Shown here piece by piece: positions 17,385 through 26,658 of a stretch of DNA of 64,000 nt (the stretch's first letter is position 1; every line of letters starts with the position of its first letter). Made by a program: the position numbers and the translations under genes. The DNA comes from Halomonas denitrificans (lineage in GTDB: Bacteria > Pseudomonadota > Gammaproteobacteria > Xanthomonadales > Wenzhouxiangellaceae): the NCBI GenBank assembly GCA_019800895.1, contig JAHVKF010000001.1:682001-746000 (forward strand). Reading direction: 5' to 3'. Below the pieces are notes generated by a model, which was given only the letters and a program-made list of their open reading frames with translations, was not told the origin of the DNA and searched no databases.

Positions 17385-18368
17385 TCAGCCGTCGGACTCG
17401 CGCAGGACGAACTCGCCGGAGAAGGTCTGCGCGCGAACGCGAACGCTGCCGTCGCCGGCACGCACCGACATGCCCTTCTCGCGCATGGTCTCGGTGTCGC
17501 TCGCGAAATGGTTCTCGAGGTCGCCGGAGAAGGTCTTGGCGTCGACATCCACCGGCGTGCCCGCCGGCAGCGCCAGGTCGATGCCGCCGGAATGGGTCTG
17601 GACGTCGATCCGGGCATTGCCGACCGGTCGCAGTGCGACCTCGAGGTCGCCCGAGACGGTCTCGCCTTCGAACTCCACGGTTTCGACCGCATCGATCTCG
17701 AGGTCCCCGCTGACCGACCCGGCGCGAATGCTACCGGCCAGCCCGAACGCTTCGATGTCGCCGCTGACCGACTTCACCGTATTGCTGTCGGTTCCGCCGC
17801 CGTCGAGTTCGATGTCGCCGCTGACCGTTTCGGCGGTCAGTCGCGTCGGGGAATTGCCGGTCAGGATCAGGTCGCCGCTGACCGTACGGGCTTCGAGACG
17901 CGGACCGCGCAGGCCCTCGACCTCGAGATCGCCACTGACCGAGCTCGCGCTCACCAGGCTTCCCGCCGGTACGGTGATGACCAGGGCGGTCTGCGGGCCG
18001 CGGTCCCAGCTCCACCCGTTGCGCTCGCCGTCCTTCATCTCGACCCGGATGGTCCAACGGGACGGATCGCCCTCGATGACCAGTTCCTCGACTTCATCCC
18101 CGAGCCGGCCTTCGATGCTCAGCTGGTCTGCGGCGGCTCCGACCACGCGGAATTCGCCGGTCACGCCGGAAAAATCGATCACGGCGTCCGCATCGGCGGT
18201 GCGCGTTTCGCTGACATCCGTGGCCCAGGCCGGGACGGCCGACAGCGGCACCAGCGCGGCCAGCGCGGCGCCCGTGATCCAATGGGTCCAGGACCGGGCC
18301 TTCGGGGGGTTCCTGTCGTTCGTGTTCCTGTCGTTCATGTTCCTTTCAATCGTGTTCCTGACGTTCAT
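17385..18368 (-). CDS. Exported DUF4097 (putative adhesin-like) protein with SGD repeats
   Basis: This 327-residue exported protein belongs to the DUF4097 beta-repeat group. The leader ends 'LSAVPAWA' near residue 49. From residue ~135 onward a short motif of the type [V/H/F]-S-G-[D/G/E]-[L/I/F] recurs about nine times at ~17-25 residue spacing ('SVSGDLEVEG', 'TVSGDIELDG', 'SVSGDLEIDA', 'TFSGDLENHF'), which predicts a beta-helix or stacked beta-sheet. The start is ATG 18368, preceded by 'GAGGA'; an alternative ATG at 18416 overlaps the upstream stop. It is the last gene of an ECF sigma operon, so it is probably part of an envelope response. Function unknown. Confidence 0.8.
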   Translation of the reverse strand: MNVRNTIERNMNDRNTNDRNPPKARSWTHWITGAALAALVPLSAVPAWATDVSETRTADADAVIDFSGVTGEFRVVGAAADQLSIEGRLGDEVEELVIEGDPSRWTIRVEMKDGERNGWSWDRGPQTALVITVPAGSLVSASSVSGDLEVEGLRGPRLEARTVSGDLILTGNSPTRLTAETVSGDIELDGGGTDSNTVKSVSGDIEAFGLAGSIRAGSVSGDLEIDAVETVEFEGETVSGDLEVALRPVGNARIDVQTHSGGIDLALPAGTPVDVDAKTFSGDLENHFASDTETMREKGMSVRAGDGSVRVRAQTFSGEFVLRESDG

Positions 18369-18415
18369 GGCAGCATCCTCGTCGTTGCAGTTGGGGGGCG
18401 GAACGTGGTCGTCCA

Positions 18416-18916
18416 TCAAGCGTCGGTCCGGCCGCGAACGGCCAGTCCCGAGTTCAGCAGCCGGACCTGGCGCATGCGCGCCTCGGCCAGGAATTCAAGC
18501 AGCAGTCGGTTGTCCGGGTCGCGGTCCAGCGCGGCTTCGAGTTCGTCGATCGCGACCTGGTTCTCGGCCCAGGACGCGGCCAGCGGCTGCGTGTCGATCA
18601 GCCCGCCGGTCACCGTCGGTGCGACGCGGCGCATGGCCTCGGTCTCGGCCGCGACCAGGATCCGGCCTCCGTCGATGCCCGCCGGCCGCTCGTCGGGCGG
18701 CGGGCGGACCACGACCACGGCGACCAGCAGCACCGCCGCCGCGGCAAGCAGGCCCCAGCGAACGTGCCGTCCTCGGCGGCGCGGACGGATGCGCTCCGCG
18801 ATCCCGGCCCAGGCGGACGCCGGTGGCGGCGCTTCACGGGTCAGCGTGGACAGCCGTGCGTCGAGTTCGCTGTCCTCGATGCCGCGGTCAGAGGACCCGG
18901 TGCCGTATTCGTTCAT
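18416..18916 (-). CDS. Single-span membrane protein, probable anti-sigma factor
   Basis: This 166-residue protein has a soluble N-terminal region (~1-62, rich in Asp, Glu and Arg), one membrane helix (~63-80, 'GLLAAAAVLLVAVVVVRP') and a periplasmic helical C-terminal part. It lacks the Cys/His zinc site of ZAS-type anti-sigmas. Its position immediately after an ECF sigma gene, with an ATGA overlap, is the main reason to suggest that it holds that sigma factor at the membrane. I do not recognise the sequence family, so the role is inference. Confidence 0.65.
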   Translation of the reverse strand: MNEYGTGSSDRGIEDSELDARLSTLTREAPPPASAWAGIAERIRPRRRGRHVRWGLLAAAAVLLVAVVVVRPPPDERPAGIDGGRILVAAETEAMRRVAPTVTGGLIDTQPLAASWAENQVAIDELEAALDRDPDNRLLLEFLAEARMRQVRLLNSGLAVRGRTDA

Positions 18917-19440
18917 GCAAGCATCTCCTTGAGCAGGGATCGGGCGCGGCTCAACTGCGCCTTGGACGTGCCGGTCTCGATCGTCATGACCTCGGCGATC
19001 TCGGCGTGGCTGAGGTCGCAGAGGTGAAACAGCACCAGGACCTGCCGCGCCCGGTCCGGCAGGCGGGCGATCGCACGCTCCAGGTCCAGGTCGGCGCCCG
19101 GCCAGGGCGGCTCGGGGCCGGCGGCGTCGCGCCTGGCGTCGACGACCCGGAAGCCGGCGCGGCGGCGGTCGGCGAGAGCGACGTTGATCGCCAGGCGGCG
19201 AATCCAACCCGGGAAGGCCTGCGGCCGGCGAATCTCGCCGAGCCGCCCCCAGGCCTGGACGAAGGCGTCCTGCAGCCAGTCCTCGGCGCGCGCCTCGTCG
19301 CCGGCGGCCAGTCGCCAGAGCACCGGGACCAGGCCAGGGGCATAGCGCCGATACAGCCGCTCGAAGGCCGCGCGATCGCCGCCGGCCGCCGCGGGCACGG
19401 TGTGGCTCAGGTCCAGGCCATCGTCGACGGACGCGTCCAT
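18913..19440 (-). CDS. ECF-type RNA polymerase sigma factor
   Basis: It directs RNA polymerase to a small set of promoters. The 175 residues contain region 2 (~25-95; 'FERLYRRYAPGLVPVLWRLA', 'WLQDAFVQAWGRL', 'FPGWIRRLAINVALADRRR') and region 4 (~120-170; 'IARLPDRARQVLVLFHLCDL', 'SHAEIAEVMTIETGTSKAQL'), with no region 3, which is diagnostic for ECF factors. ATG 19440 begins the family homology. It heads a three-gene operon with the anti-sigma-like and DUF4097 genes, and probably activates it. Confidence 0.93.
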   Translation of the reverse strand: MDASVDDGLDLSHTVPAAAGGDRAAFERLYRRYAPGLVPVLWRLAAGDEARAEDWLQDAFVQAWGRLGEIRRPQAFPGWIRRLAINVALADRRRAGFRVVDARRDAAGPEPPWPGADLDLERAIARLPDRARQVLVLFHLCDLSHAEIAEVMTIETGTSKAQLSRARSLLKEMLA

Positions 19441-19462
19441 GCCCTACAGGATGCGCCGAAAC

Positions 19463-19475
19463 GGCAAAAGGTTGG
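19463..19475 (-). promoter_or_regulatory. Possible ECF-type -35 element before the sigma gene
   Basis: On the minus strand 'CCAACCTTTTGCC' precedes the sigma gene and resembles the AAC-containing -35 boxes of many autoregulated ECF promoters, with 'CTGTAGG' about 20 bases further on. If real, transcription would start almost at the ATG, giving a leaderless or near-leaderless message. Only the sequence likeness supports it. Confidence 0.25.
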
Positions 19476-19513
19476 AATGGACCGGCCAGAATGGCCGGAA
19501 GGGCCCGTTCAGC

Positions 19514-19558
19514 GATCGATCGAGGCCGGATCGATCGAGGCCCGATCGCTCGAGCCCG
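19514..19558. repeat. Three 15-bp tandem repeats behind hemF
   Basis: Three consecutive 15-base units of the form 'gatcgatcgaggccs' (the third diverged) are followed by a partial fourth that runs into the hemF stop. It lies in the 124-base gap between hemF's end and the sigma gene's start. Confidence 0.7.
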
Positions 19559-19564
19559 GGTCGA

Positions 19565-20624
<1,060 letters not shown>

Positions 20625-20637
20625 GCTGCATTCAAGC

Positions 20638-23064
20638 CTACTTCTTCGACGCCTTCTTCTTCGACGCCTTCTTCTTCGACGCCTTCTTCTTCGAGGCCTT
20701 CTTCTTCGAGGCCTTCTTCTTGCTCGTCTTCTTCTTCGACGCTTTCTTCTTGCCGGCCTTCTTCTTCCCGAATTTCCCTCGGCGTCCCTTCGGCGGGGCT
20801 TCGGCCAGCATCTTCTGGCATTCCTCCAGCGTCAGGTCGGCCGGTTCGACGTCCTTGGGCACGCTGGCGTTGCGCTTGCCGTCGGTCACGAAGGGTCCGT
20901 AGCGCCCCTTCAGGATCTCGATGCCCTCGGCCTCGAAGGTCTTGATGATGCGATCCTTGAGCATCTGCTTGTGCTCGGCGACCAGCTCCAGCGCCTGCTC
21001 CAGCGTGACGTCGTGCGGGTCGACGTCCTTGAGCGACACGAAATTGCGCTTGCCGTAGCGGATGTACGGACCGAAGCGGCCGATATTGGCCTGCACCGGC
21101 TCGCCGTCCGGCGTCTCGCCGAGATCGCGCGGCAGCTTGAACAGCTCCAGCGCTTCCTCGAGCGTGATCGTCTCCATCTTCTGGCCCTGGCGCAGGCCGG
21201 CGAATTCCGGCTTCTCCTCGTCCTCGGCCTGGCCGATCTGGGCAAAGGGGCCGTAGCGACCCAGGCGAACGATCACCGGCTTGCCCGACTTCGGGTCCGT
21301 GCCGAGTTCGCGGGCCTGCTGCGCTTCCTGGCGGCTGACCGACTCTTCCTTTTCGTTGACCCGATCGATGAAGGGCTGCCAGAACTCCTTCAGCAGCGGC
21401 ACCCAGTCGTGCTCGCCGCGCGAGATGGCATCCAGCTCGTCTTCGAGTCGCGCGGTGAAGTCGTAGTCGACATAGCGGTCGAAGTGCTGGGACAGGAACT
21501 TCGCGACCACACGGCCGGTGGCCGTCGGCGTGAACCGCCGGCTCTCCAGCTCGACGTACTCGCGGTCCTTCAACGTCTGGATGATCGACGAATAGGTCGA
21601 CGGACGGCCGATCCCGTAGTCTTCCAGCGCCTTGACCAGGCTGGCTTCGGAATAGCGCGGCGGCGGCTCGGTGAAGTGCTGCTCCGGCCGGATCGCGACC
21701 AGCGGCACCGAAGCGCCCTCGTCGAGCTCCGGCAAGCGATTGTCCTTGTCGGCCTGGGCATCGGCGTAGACCTTGAGGAAGCCCGGCGCAACCAGCGTCG
21801 AGCCGTTGGCGCGGAAGGTCGCATCGCCGACGTCGAACTCGGCGGCCACCGTGTCGTAGACCGCCGGCACCATCTGGCTGGCTACGGCCCGGTTCCAGAT
21901 CAGCTGGTAGAGCCGGTACTGGTCGTCGCTGAGATGCGACTTGAGCTTGATCGGCGTCAGGGCCGCGGAGGTCGGCCGGATCGCCTCGTGGGCCTCCTGC
22001 GCGTTCTTGCTCTTCGACTGGTAGAAGTTCGGTTTTTCCGGCAGCGTTTCGGCGCCGTACTCGCACTCGATCACCTGGCGGATCTCGTTGATCGCATCGC
22101 CGGCCAGGGCGACCGAATCGGTTCGCATGTAGGTGATCAGGCCCTCGGTGCCCTGGCCCGTGTCGATGCCCTCGTAGAGCTGCTGGGCGATCTGCATCGT
22201 CCGCCGGGTCGTGAAGCGGAGCCGTCGCGCGGCTTCCTGCTGCAGCGTGGAGGTGATGAACGGCGGCTGGGCGCGGCGGCGGCGCTGACGCTTGGTGATC
22301 CGGGCCACTTCGAAGCGCCCTGCGGCCGCCTCTTCGATCTGCTTGCGCACCGCCTCGGCGCGCGACGCGTCGGTGATGTCGAACTGCTCGAACTTCTCGC
22401 CGTCGAGCTTGACCAGGTTGGCCTGGAACGCCTGGCCCTCCTCGTCTTCGCCTTCGCTACCGAGGTCGGCCTCGATGGACCAGTACTCCCGGGCCTCGAA
22501 CTTCTCGATCTCTTCCTCGCGCTCGACGATCATGCACAGCGCCGGCGACTGGACGCGGCCGGCCGACAGGCCGCGCCGCACCTTCTTCCACAGCAGCGGG
22601 GAAAGGTTAAAGCCGACCAGGTAGTCGAGGGCGCGACGGGCCTGCTGGGCGTCGACCAGCGAGTCGGCCAGTTCGCGCGGCTGCTCGATGGCCTTCTTGA
22701 TCGCCTTCGGCGTGATCTCGCTGAACACTACCCGGTGAACCGGCTTTCCGCTGTTGACGCCGCGGTCCTTGAGGATCTCGGCGATGTGCCAGGAAATGGC
22801 CTCGCCCTCGCGGTCGAGGTCGGTGGCGAGATAGATGGCTTCGGCGTTCTTCGCGGCCTTGACGATCTTGTCGACGTGCTTCTTGTTGCGGTCGATGATG
22901 TCGTACTTCATCGCGAAGTCCTGCTCGGGATCGACCGCACCCTCCTTCGGCACCAGGTCGCGCACGTGGCCGTAGGAGGCAAGCACCTCGAACTCCTTGC
23001 CGAGATACTTGTTGATGGTCGTGGCCTTGGCCGGCGACTCTACGATGAGCAGGTTCTTCGCCAT
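20638..23064 (-). CDS. topA: DNA topoisomerase I
   Basis: This type IA enzyme relaxes negative supercoils. The 808 residues contain the Toprim domain at the start ('LLIVESPAKATTINKYLG', 'YLATDLDREGEAISWH'), the catalytic Tyr312 in 'LITYMRTDSVALAGDA', and a C-terminal set of three Toprim-associated repeats ('GRYGPFAQIG', 'GRFGPYIRYGKRNF', 'GRYGPFVTDGKRNA'). It ends with a basic tail of eight KKKxS/G units. The zinc-finger cysteines of E. coli TopA are absent, as in other lineages with the repeat-type C-terminus. It follows smg on the minus strand. Confidence 0.97.
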   Translation of the reverse strand: MAKNLLIVESPAKATTINKYLGKEFEVLASYGHVRDLVPKEGAVDPEQDFAMKYDIIDRNKKHVDKIVKAAKNAEAIYLATDLDREGEAISWHIAEILKDRGVNSGKPVHRVVFSEITPKAIKKAIEQPRELADSLVDAQQARRALDYLVGFNLSPLLWKKVRRGLSAGRVQSPALCMIVEREEEIEKFEAREYWSIEADLGSEGEDEEGQAFQANLVKLDGEKFEQFDITDASRAEAVRKQIEEAAAGRFEVARITKRQRRRRAQPPFITSTLQQEAARRLRFTTRRTMQIAQQLYEGIDTGQGTEGLITYMRTDSVALAGDAINEIRQVIECEYGAETLPEKPNFYQSKSKNAQEAHEAIRPTSAALTPIKLKSHLSDDQYRLYQLIWNRAVASQMVPAVYDTVAAEFDVGDATFRANGSTLVAPGFLKVYADAQADKDNRLPELDEGASVPLVAIRPEQHFTEPPPRYSEASLVKALEDYGIGRPSTYSSIIQTLKDREYVELESRRFTPTATGRVVAKFLSQHFDRYVDYDFTARLEDELDAISRGEHDWVPLLKEFWQPFIDRVNEKEESVSRQEAQQARELGTDPKSGKPVIVRLGRYGPFAQIGQAEDEEKPEFAGLRQGQKMETITLEEALELFKLPRDLGETPDGEPVQANIGRFGPYIRYGKRNFVSLKDVDPHDVTLEQALELVAEHKQMLKDRIIKTFEAEGIEILKGRYGPFVTDGKRNASVPKDVEPADLTLEECQKMLAEAPPKGRRGKFGKKKAGKKKASKKKTSKKKASKKKASKKKASKKKASKKKASKK
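20641..20766. repeat. 15-bp coding tandem repeats in the topA tail
   Basis: About eight units of 15 bases, consensus 'cttcttcttcgacgc' on the plus strand, encode the repeated KKKAS of the TopA tail. Copies near the stop are nearly identical, while those further upstream vary (KKKTS, KKKAG). Such tracts can change copy number by slippage. Confidence 0.85.
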
Positions 23065-23116
23065 GGATTCCTTGGGTTTCCGGGCAATGCGGAACGCGTC
23101 CGCATCGCGGTGTCGA

Positions 23117-23593
23117 TCAGTGCCTGTACTGGCCGTCCTCGTCGAACATCAGGTCTTCCATCCAGGCGTAGTTGGCTTCCTGGCCCGGCTGGTTGAACAG
23201 CACCATCAGGACGACCCACTTGAGGTCCTCGAGCCCGATCTCCTCGACATCCAGGGCCATCAGGCGGTCCAGGACGAGTTCGCGACGCGCCGGATCGAGC
23301 ACGCCGACGTTCTCCAGGTCGATCAGGAAGCCGTGCGCATCGACATCGATGCGGCGAAGTTCCTCGGCGGAGAACACCCGGACCGATCCGGCCGGTGTCG
23401 GGTCCGCGTCGGCCAGCTTGCGCTGCTCGGCAAGGCCGTCCAGCCAGCCGAAGGCGCGGTCGATCTCGCCGTGCGAGAACCCGGCCTGCTCCAGCGATTC
23501 GCTGAGGGAATCCCGATCGGGCTCGGCTTCGGGCTCGTCGTAGATGTAGTTCTCGAACAGGTACATCAGCAGGTCGAGCACGTTTTCCTTCAT
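23117..23593 (-). CDS. smg: Smg family protein (DUF494)
   Basis: This 158-residue protein of the Smg/DUF494 family is nearly always found beside dprA in gammaproteobacteria; its function is unknown. 'MKENVLDLLMYLFENYI' at the start and 'LVLDRLMALDVEEIGLEDLKW' (core 'RLMALDVEEIGLEDLKW') in the C-terminal part are typical. ATG 23593 overlaps the dprA stop by four bases. It lies 52 bases ahead of topA on the same strand. Confidence 0.92.
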   Translation of the reverse strand: MKENVLDLLMYLFENYIYDEPEAEPDRDSLSESLEQAGFSHGEIDRAFGWLDGLAEQRKLADADPTPAGSVRVFSAEELRRIDVDAHGFLIDLENVGVLDPARRELVLDRLMALDVEEIGLEDLKWVVLMVLFNQPGQEANYAWMEDLMFDEDGQYRH

Positions 23594-24750
23594 GAGTTCC
23601 TTTCCGTGTTCGTTCCGGTCCGGCTGTACCGGCCACCTGCATGGGCTGCAACCCGACCTTCGAGTTCCAGCGACAACAGGATGGACGATACCGCCGACGT
23701 CGTCAATTCGGTGCGGTCGATCACCGCCTCCACCGGGGTCGGATCGAAGCCCAGCGCCTCGAGCACCGCCTGGACGTCGGGATCCTCGTCGTCCGGCGGC
23801 TCGTCGGCCCGGGCCCCATCGGCCGACGCGTCGTCCTCGTCGAGCAATGCCCGGAGGCGGCCGGCCAGCTCGCCGGCCAGCGGTGCCAGGTCCTCGATCA
23901 CGTCCGCCGGCGTCTCGACCAGGCGGGCGCCGTCGCGGATCAGCCGATGACAGCCGCGGGCCTGCGGGTTGCGGATCGATCCGGGCACGGCGAAGACCTC
24001 GCGCCCCTGCTCGCCGGCCAGCCGCGCGGTGATCAGCGAGCCCGAGCGAAGGCTGGCCTCGATCACGACCACGCCCAGCGACATGCCGCTGATGATGCGA
24101 TTCCGCGCCGGGAAGTGACCGGGTCGTGGACCGACGCCGGGTGCAAAGGGGGTGACCACGGCGCCATTATCCACGATTTGGTGGGCCAGGTCCCGATGGT
24201 GCGCCGGATAGACCCGGTCCGGCCCGGTACCCGCAACCGCGATCGTTCGACCACCGGCGTCCAGCGCCGCCCGATGCGCCTTGCCGTCGACCCCGGCCGC
24301 GAGGCCGCTGGTGACGACCAGGCCGGCGGCGGCCAGGGCGCGTCCGAACTCCGCCGCCGTTTCCAGGCCGCCGCGAGTGGCGCTGCGACTACCGACCACC
24401 GCGACCTGCGGCGACAGCAGCGCCTCCGGGTCACCGTGGACGAACAGCGCGGCGGGGGCGTCGCTGGTGGTCCCGAGCAGCGGGGGATAGAGCTCGTCCT
24501 CGAGGGTCACGAGGTGGTGGTTGGGGTCGTCCAGCCAGGCCAGGGACCTGGCCAGGCGCTCCTCGTCCGGGCGGCGCAGGGCGCGGGCGGCGGCCTCGCG
24601 CAGGCCGAGTTGGCCCAGTTCGGAAAGCGAACGACCCGGCAGCGTGGCCGGGTCGATGTCGCGTTCGATCAGCGCGCCGAGCGCTCCGCCCCCGAGCCCC
24701 GGGGCCTGGAGCAGGATCAGCCAGGCGCGCAACCGCTCCTGCGAATCCAT
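23590..24750 (-). CDS. dprA: DNA-processing protein DprA
   Basis: It binds incoming single-stranded DNA in natural transformation and loads RecA. The 386 residues contain a SAM-like N-terminal region (~1-70), the Rossmann-type DprA core with 'VAVVGSRSATRGGLETA' (GSR motif), 'TSGLAAGVDGKAHRAAL' and 'PARNRIISGMSLGVVVIEA', a linker of acidic residues (~305-320), and a winged-helix C-terminal domain. ATG 24750 starts 'MDSQERLRAW'. It lies between the LysM gene and smg on the minus strand, a conserved order. Confidence 0.95.
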   Translation of the reverse strand: MDSQERLRAWLILLQAPGLGGGALGALIERDIDPATLPGRSLSELGQLGLREAAARALRRPDEERLARSLAWLDDPNHHLVTLEDELYPPLLGTTSDAPAALFVHGDPEALLSPQVAVVGSRSATRGGLETAAEFGRALAAAGLVVTSGLAAGVDGKAHRAALDAGGRTIAVAGTGPDRVYPAHHRDLAHQIVDNGAVVTPFAPGVGPRPGHFPARNRIISGMSLGVVVIEASLRSGSLITARLAGEQGREVFAVPGSIRNPQARGCHRLIRDGARLVETPADVIEDLAPLAGELAGRLRALLDEDDASADGARADEPPDDEDPDVQAVLEALGFDPTPVEAVIDRTELTTSAVSSILLSLELEGRVAAHAGGRYSRTGTNTERNS

Positions 24751-24793
24751 GCGCCTTCGGCGATTCCGCTCGTGCAGCGCTGCCCCGCGCCGA

Positions 24794-25978
24794 TCAGAGC
24801 CGGCGGTCGGGGTGGTCGATGTGGTCGCCGACGCGAATCGCTCGCTGGCCGTCCATGACCAGGGCGTAGCTGACGTCGTCGAAGGCCCGGAACACCATCA
24901 TGATGCCGACGTACTGCTCGGGCAGTTGGACCTGGCGACCGTCGATGCCCTCCGGCGCGGGACGCCCCGGGAGGCCGCGGCTGAAGTCGTCGCGCACGTT
25001 CGCCCCCGGCCGGAACGCCGAGAAGGTGTGTCCCGGCGCGACACCGTCGTCGCTGCCGATGCCCAGCGTGACGATCTGCCAGTGGCCCACGCCGTACTCA
25101 CCGCCGTGGATTCCGATCACGCTGGCGTTGGCCGGGATGGCCTGTTCCGGCGGACGCGGATAGAAGGTCAGGTCGTACAGGTACGGGTCCAGCGGCAGTA
25201 CGTAGTCACCGGCGCGGACTTCAAGTTCGGCATCGAGCACTTCCAGCGTGGCGATCTCGCCCTGCTTGACCAGCTTCGCCGAGGCGACTTCCCACAGTCC
25301 ATAGCCGACGACTTCGCCGCCGCGGTCGAACGGGTTCCAGCCGCGACGGCGGTCGGGGTCGATCGGACGCTCGTCGGACGGCACCGCGCCGCGGTTGGCG
25401 CGAAGCTGGTTCTGGCGGAGCACCTTGCCGTCGTCCGTCTCGACCTGTTCGAACTGCGAGGTCAGGCGGGCGATCATGTATTCCTGGTTCAGTCGGCCGT
25501 CGTCCAACCCGCGCACGAAGGCGTAGTCCGGCTCTGCCGCGACGTAGCGCTCGTCCTGGTTGGCGACCACGTACGGCATGGTCCGCAGCGTCTCCAGGTC
25601 GATCACGCGCGGTCGGGTCAGGAACGGCTCGATCGCGTCCAGCGCCACCGAGGTGATCGGGCCCGAGATGTCCTCGCGCCGGATTTCCGGTCCGCGCCGG
25701 TTCGTACCGTCCATCACAAGGCGCGGCTGGCCGTCGACGTAGATCAGCGTCAGTCGATCGCCCGGGTAGATCAGGTGCGGGTTGTCGATCTGCGGGTTGG
25801 CCTGCCAGATGGCCGGCCACTGCCAGGGCCGGGTCAGGAACCGGCCGGCGATATCCCACAACGTATCCCCCTCCTGGACGACGTATTCGCCCGGATGATC
25901 TTCCCGGATTTCAACGTCCTGGGCCACCAGCGGCAGGGCCACCAGCAACGCGATCATCGTCAGACACAGCTTCTTCAT
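24794..25978 (-). CDS. LysM-domain peptidoglycan-binding protein
   Basis: This 394-residue exported protein has a signal peptide (1-20, 'ALLVALPLVAQ') and one LysM domain (~33-85: 'YVVQEGDTLWDIAGRFL' ... 'NPHLIYPGDRLTLIY'), which binds peptidoglycan. The remaining ~300 residues, including 'GDYVLPLDPYLYDLTFYPRP', are typical of the LysM protein always found next to dprA and def. ATG 25978 is preceded by 'GGGAGG'. It is divergent from def. The C-terminal region's role is unknown. Confidence 0.92.
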   Translation of the reverse strand: MKKLCLTMIALLVALPLVAQDVEIREDHPGEYVVQEGDTLWDIAGRFLTRPWQWPAIWQANPQIDNPHLIYPGDRLTLIYVDGQPRLVMDGTNRRGPEIRREDISGPITSVALDAIEPFLTRPRVIDLETLRTMPYVVANQDERYVAAEPDYAFVRGLDDGRLNQEYMIARLTSQFEQVETDDGKVLRQNQLRANRGAVPSDERPIDPDRRRGWNPFDRGGEVVGYGLWEVASAKLVKQGEIATLEVLDAELEVRAGDYVLPLDPYLYDLTFYPRPPEQAIPANASVIGIHGGEYGVGHWQIVTLGIGSDDGVAPGHTFSAFRPGANVRDDFSRGLPGRPAPEGIDGRQVQLPEQYVGIMMVFRAFDDVSYALVMDGQRAIRVGDHIDHPDRRL

Positions 25979-26051
25979 TGAGTTCCTCCCAGGCACGCCG
26001 ATGCGCGATCAGCCCCGCTTCGGTTGCGGTTCATTGTCACCTACCTGCGCT

Positions 26052-26079
26052 ATCATACTCATAAGCGGGGGATTTTCCA
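26052..26079 (-). promoter_or_regulatory. Possible sigma-70 promoter of the LysM-dprA-smg-topA genes
   Basis: On the minus strand 'TGGAAA' and 'TATGAT' are separated by 16 bases and lie about 74 bases before the LysM ATG. Both match four to five consensus positions. This stretch is the AT-richest part of the lysM/def spacer. Confidence 0.4.
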
Positions 26080-26127
26080 CCCTCCGATTCATTGAATTTC
26101 TGAGCCTTAAGTCACATTGTTCATGTC

Positions 26128-26655
26128 ATGAGCCAGTTGACCATCCTCCAGTTTCCCGATCCGCGCCTGCGTACCGTGGCCCGTCCGATCGATCGTGTCG
26201 ACGAAAAGATTCGTTCGCTGGCCGACGACATGCTCGAGACGATGTACGAAGCGCGCGGCATCGGCCTGGCCGCCACCCAGGTCGATCGGCACGTCCGCAT
26301 GCTGGTGCTCGACGTCAGCGAGGAACGCGACGACCCGCACGTCCTGATCAACCCGGAGATCGTCGATCGCCAGGGATCCCAGGTCTGCGAGGAGGGCTGC
26401 CTGTCGGTGCCCGGCGAGTATGCCGAGGTCGAGCGGGCCGAAGCCATCCGCGTACGCGCGCTGGATCGCGACGGCGAGCCCTTCGAACTCGACGCCGACG
26501 GCCTGCTGGCGGTGTGCATCCAGCACGAGATCGACCACCTCGACGGCAAGGTCTTCATCGACTACCTCAAGCCGATGAAGCGGCGGATGATCGAGAAACG
26601 CATGAAGAAGCAGGCGCGCCAGGCGCGTCGAGATCCCGCGGTCCAGACGCTGTAA
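26128..26655 (+). CDS. def: Peptide deformylase
   Basis: It removes the formyl group from new proteins. The 175 residues carry all three metal-site motifs: 'GIGLAATQV' near residue 44, '[11 protein letters not shown]' near 89 and '[12 protein letters not shown]' near 132 (HExxH), which bind Fe2+ or Zn2+. ATG 26128 is the family start. It is the first gene of a long plus-strand run and is followed by fmt after three bases. Confidence 0.97.
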   Translation: MSQLTILQFPDPRLRTVARPIDRVDEKIRSLADDMLETMYEARGIGLAATQVDRHVRMLVLDVSEERDDPHVLINPEIVDRQGSQVCEEGCLSVPGEYAEVERAEAIRVRALDRDGEPFELDADGLLAVCIQHEIDHLDGKVFIDYLKPMKRRMIEKRMKKQARQARRDPAVQTL

Positions 26656-26658
26656 GCC

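Noticed and set aside
17385-18100. Regular SGD-coding repeats as a possible CRISPR or mobile repeat
   Set aside because: Repeat identity is at the protein level only, the DNA varies, and the frame is continuous.
20641-20766. Regularly spaced repeats in topA as a possible CRISPR array
   Set aside because: The units are 15 bases with no spacers and encode a lysine-rich protein tail in frame.
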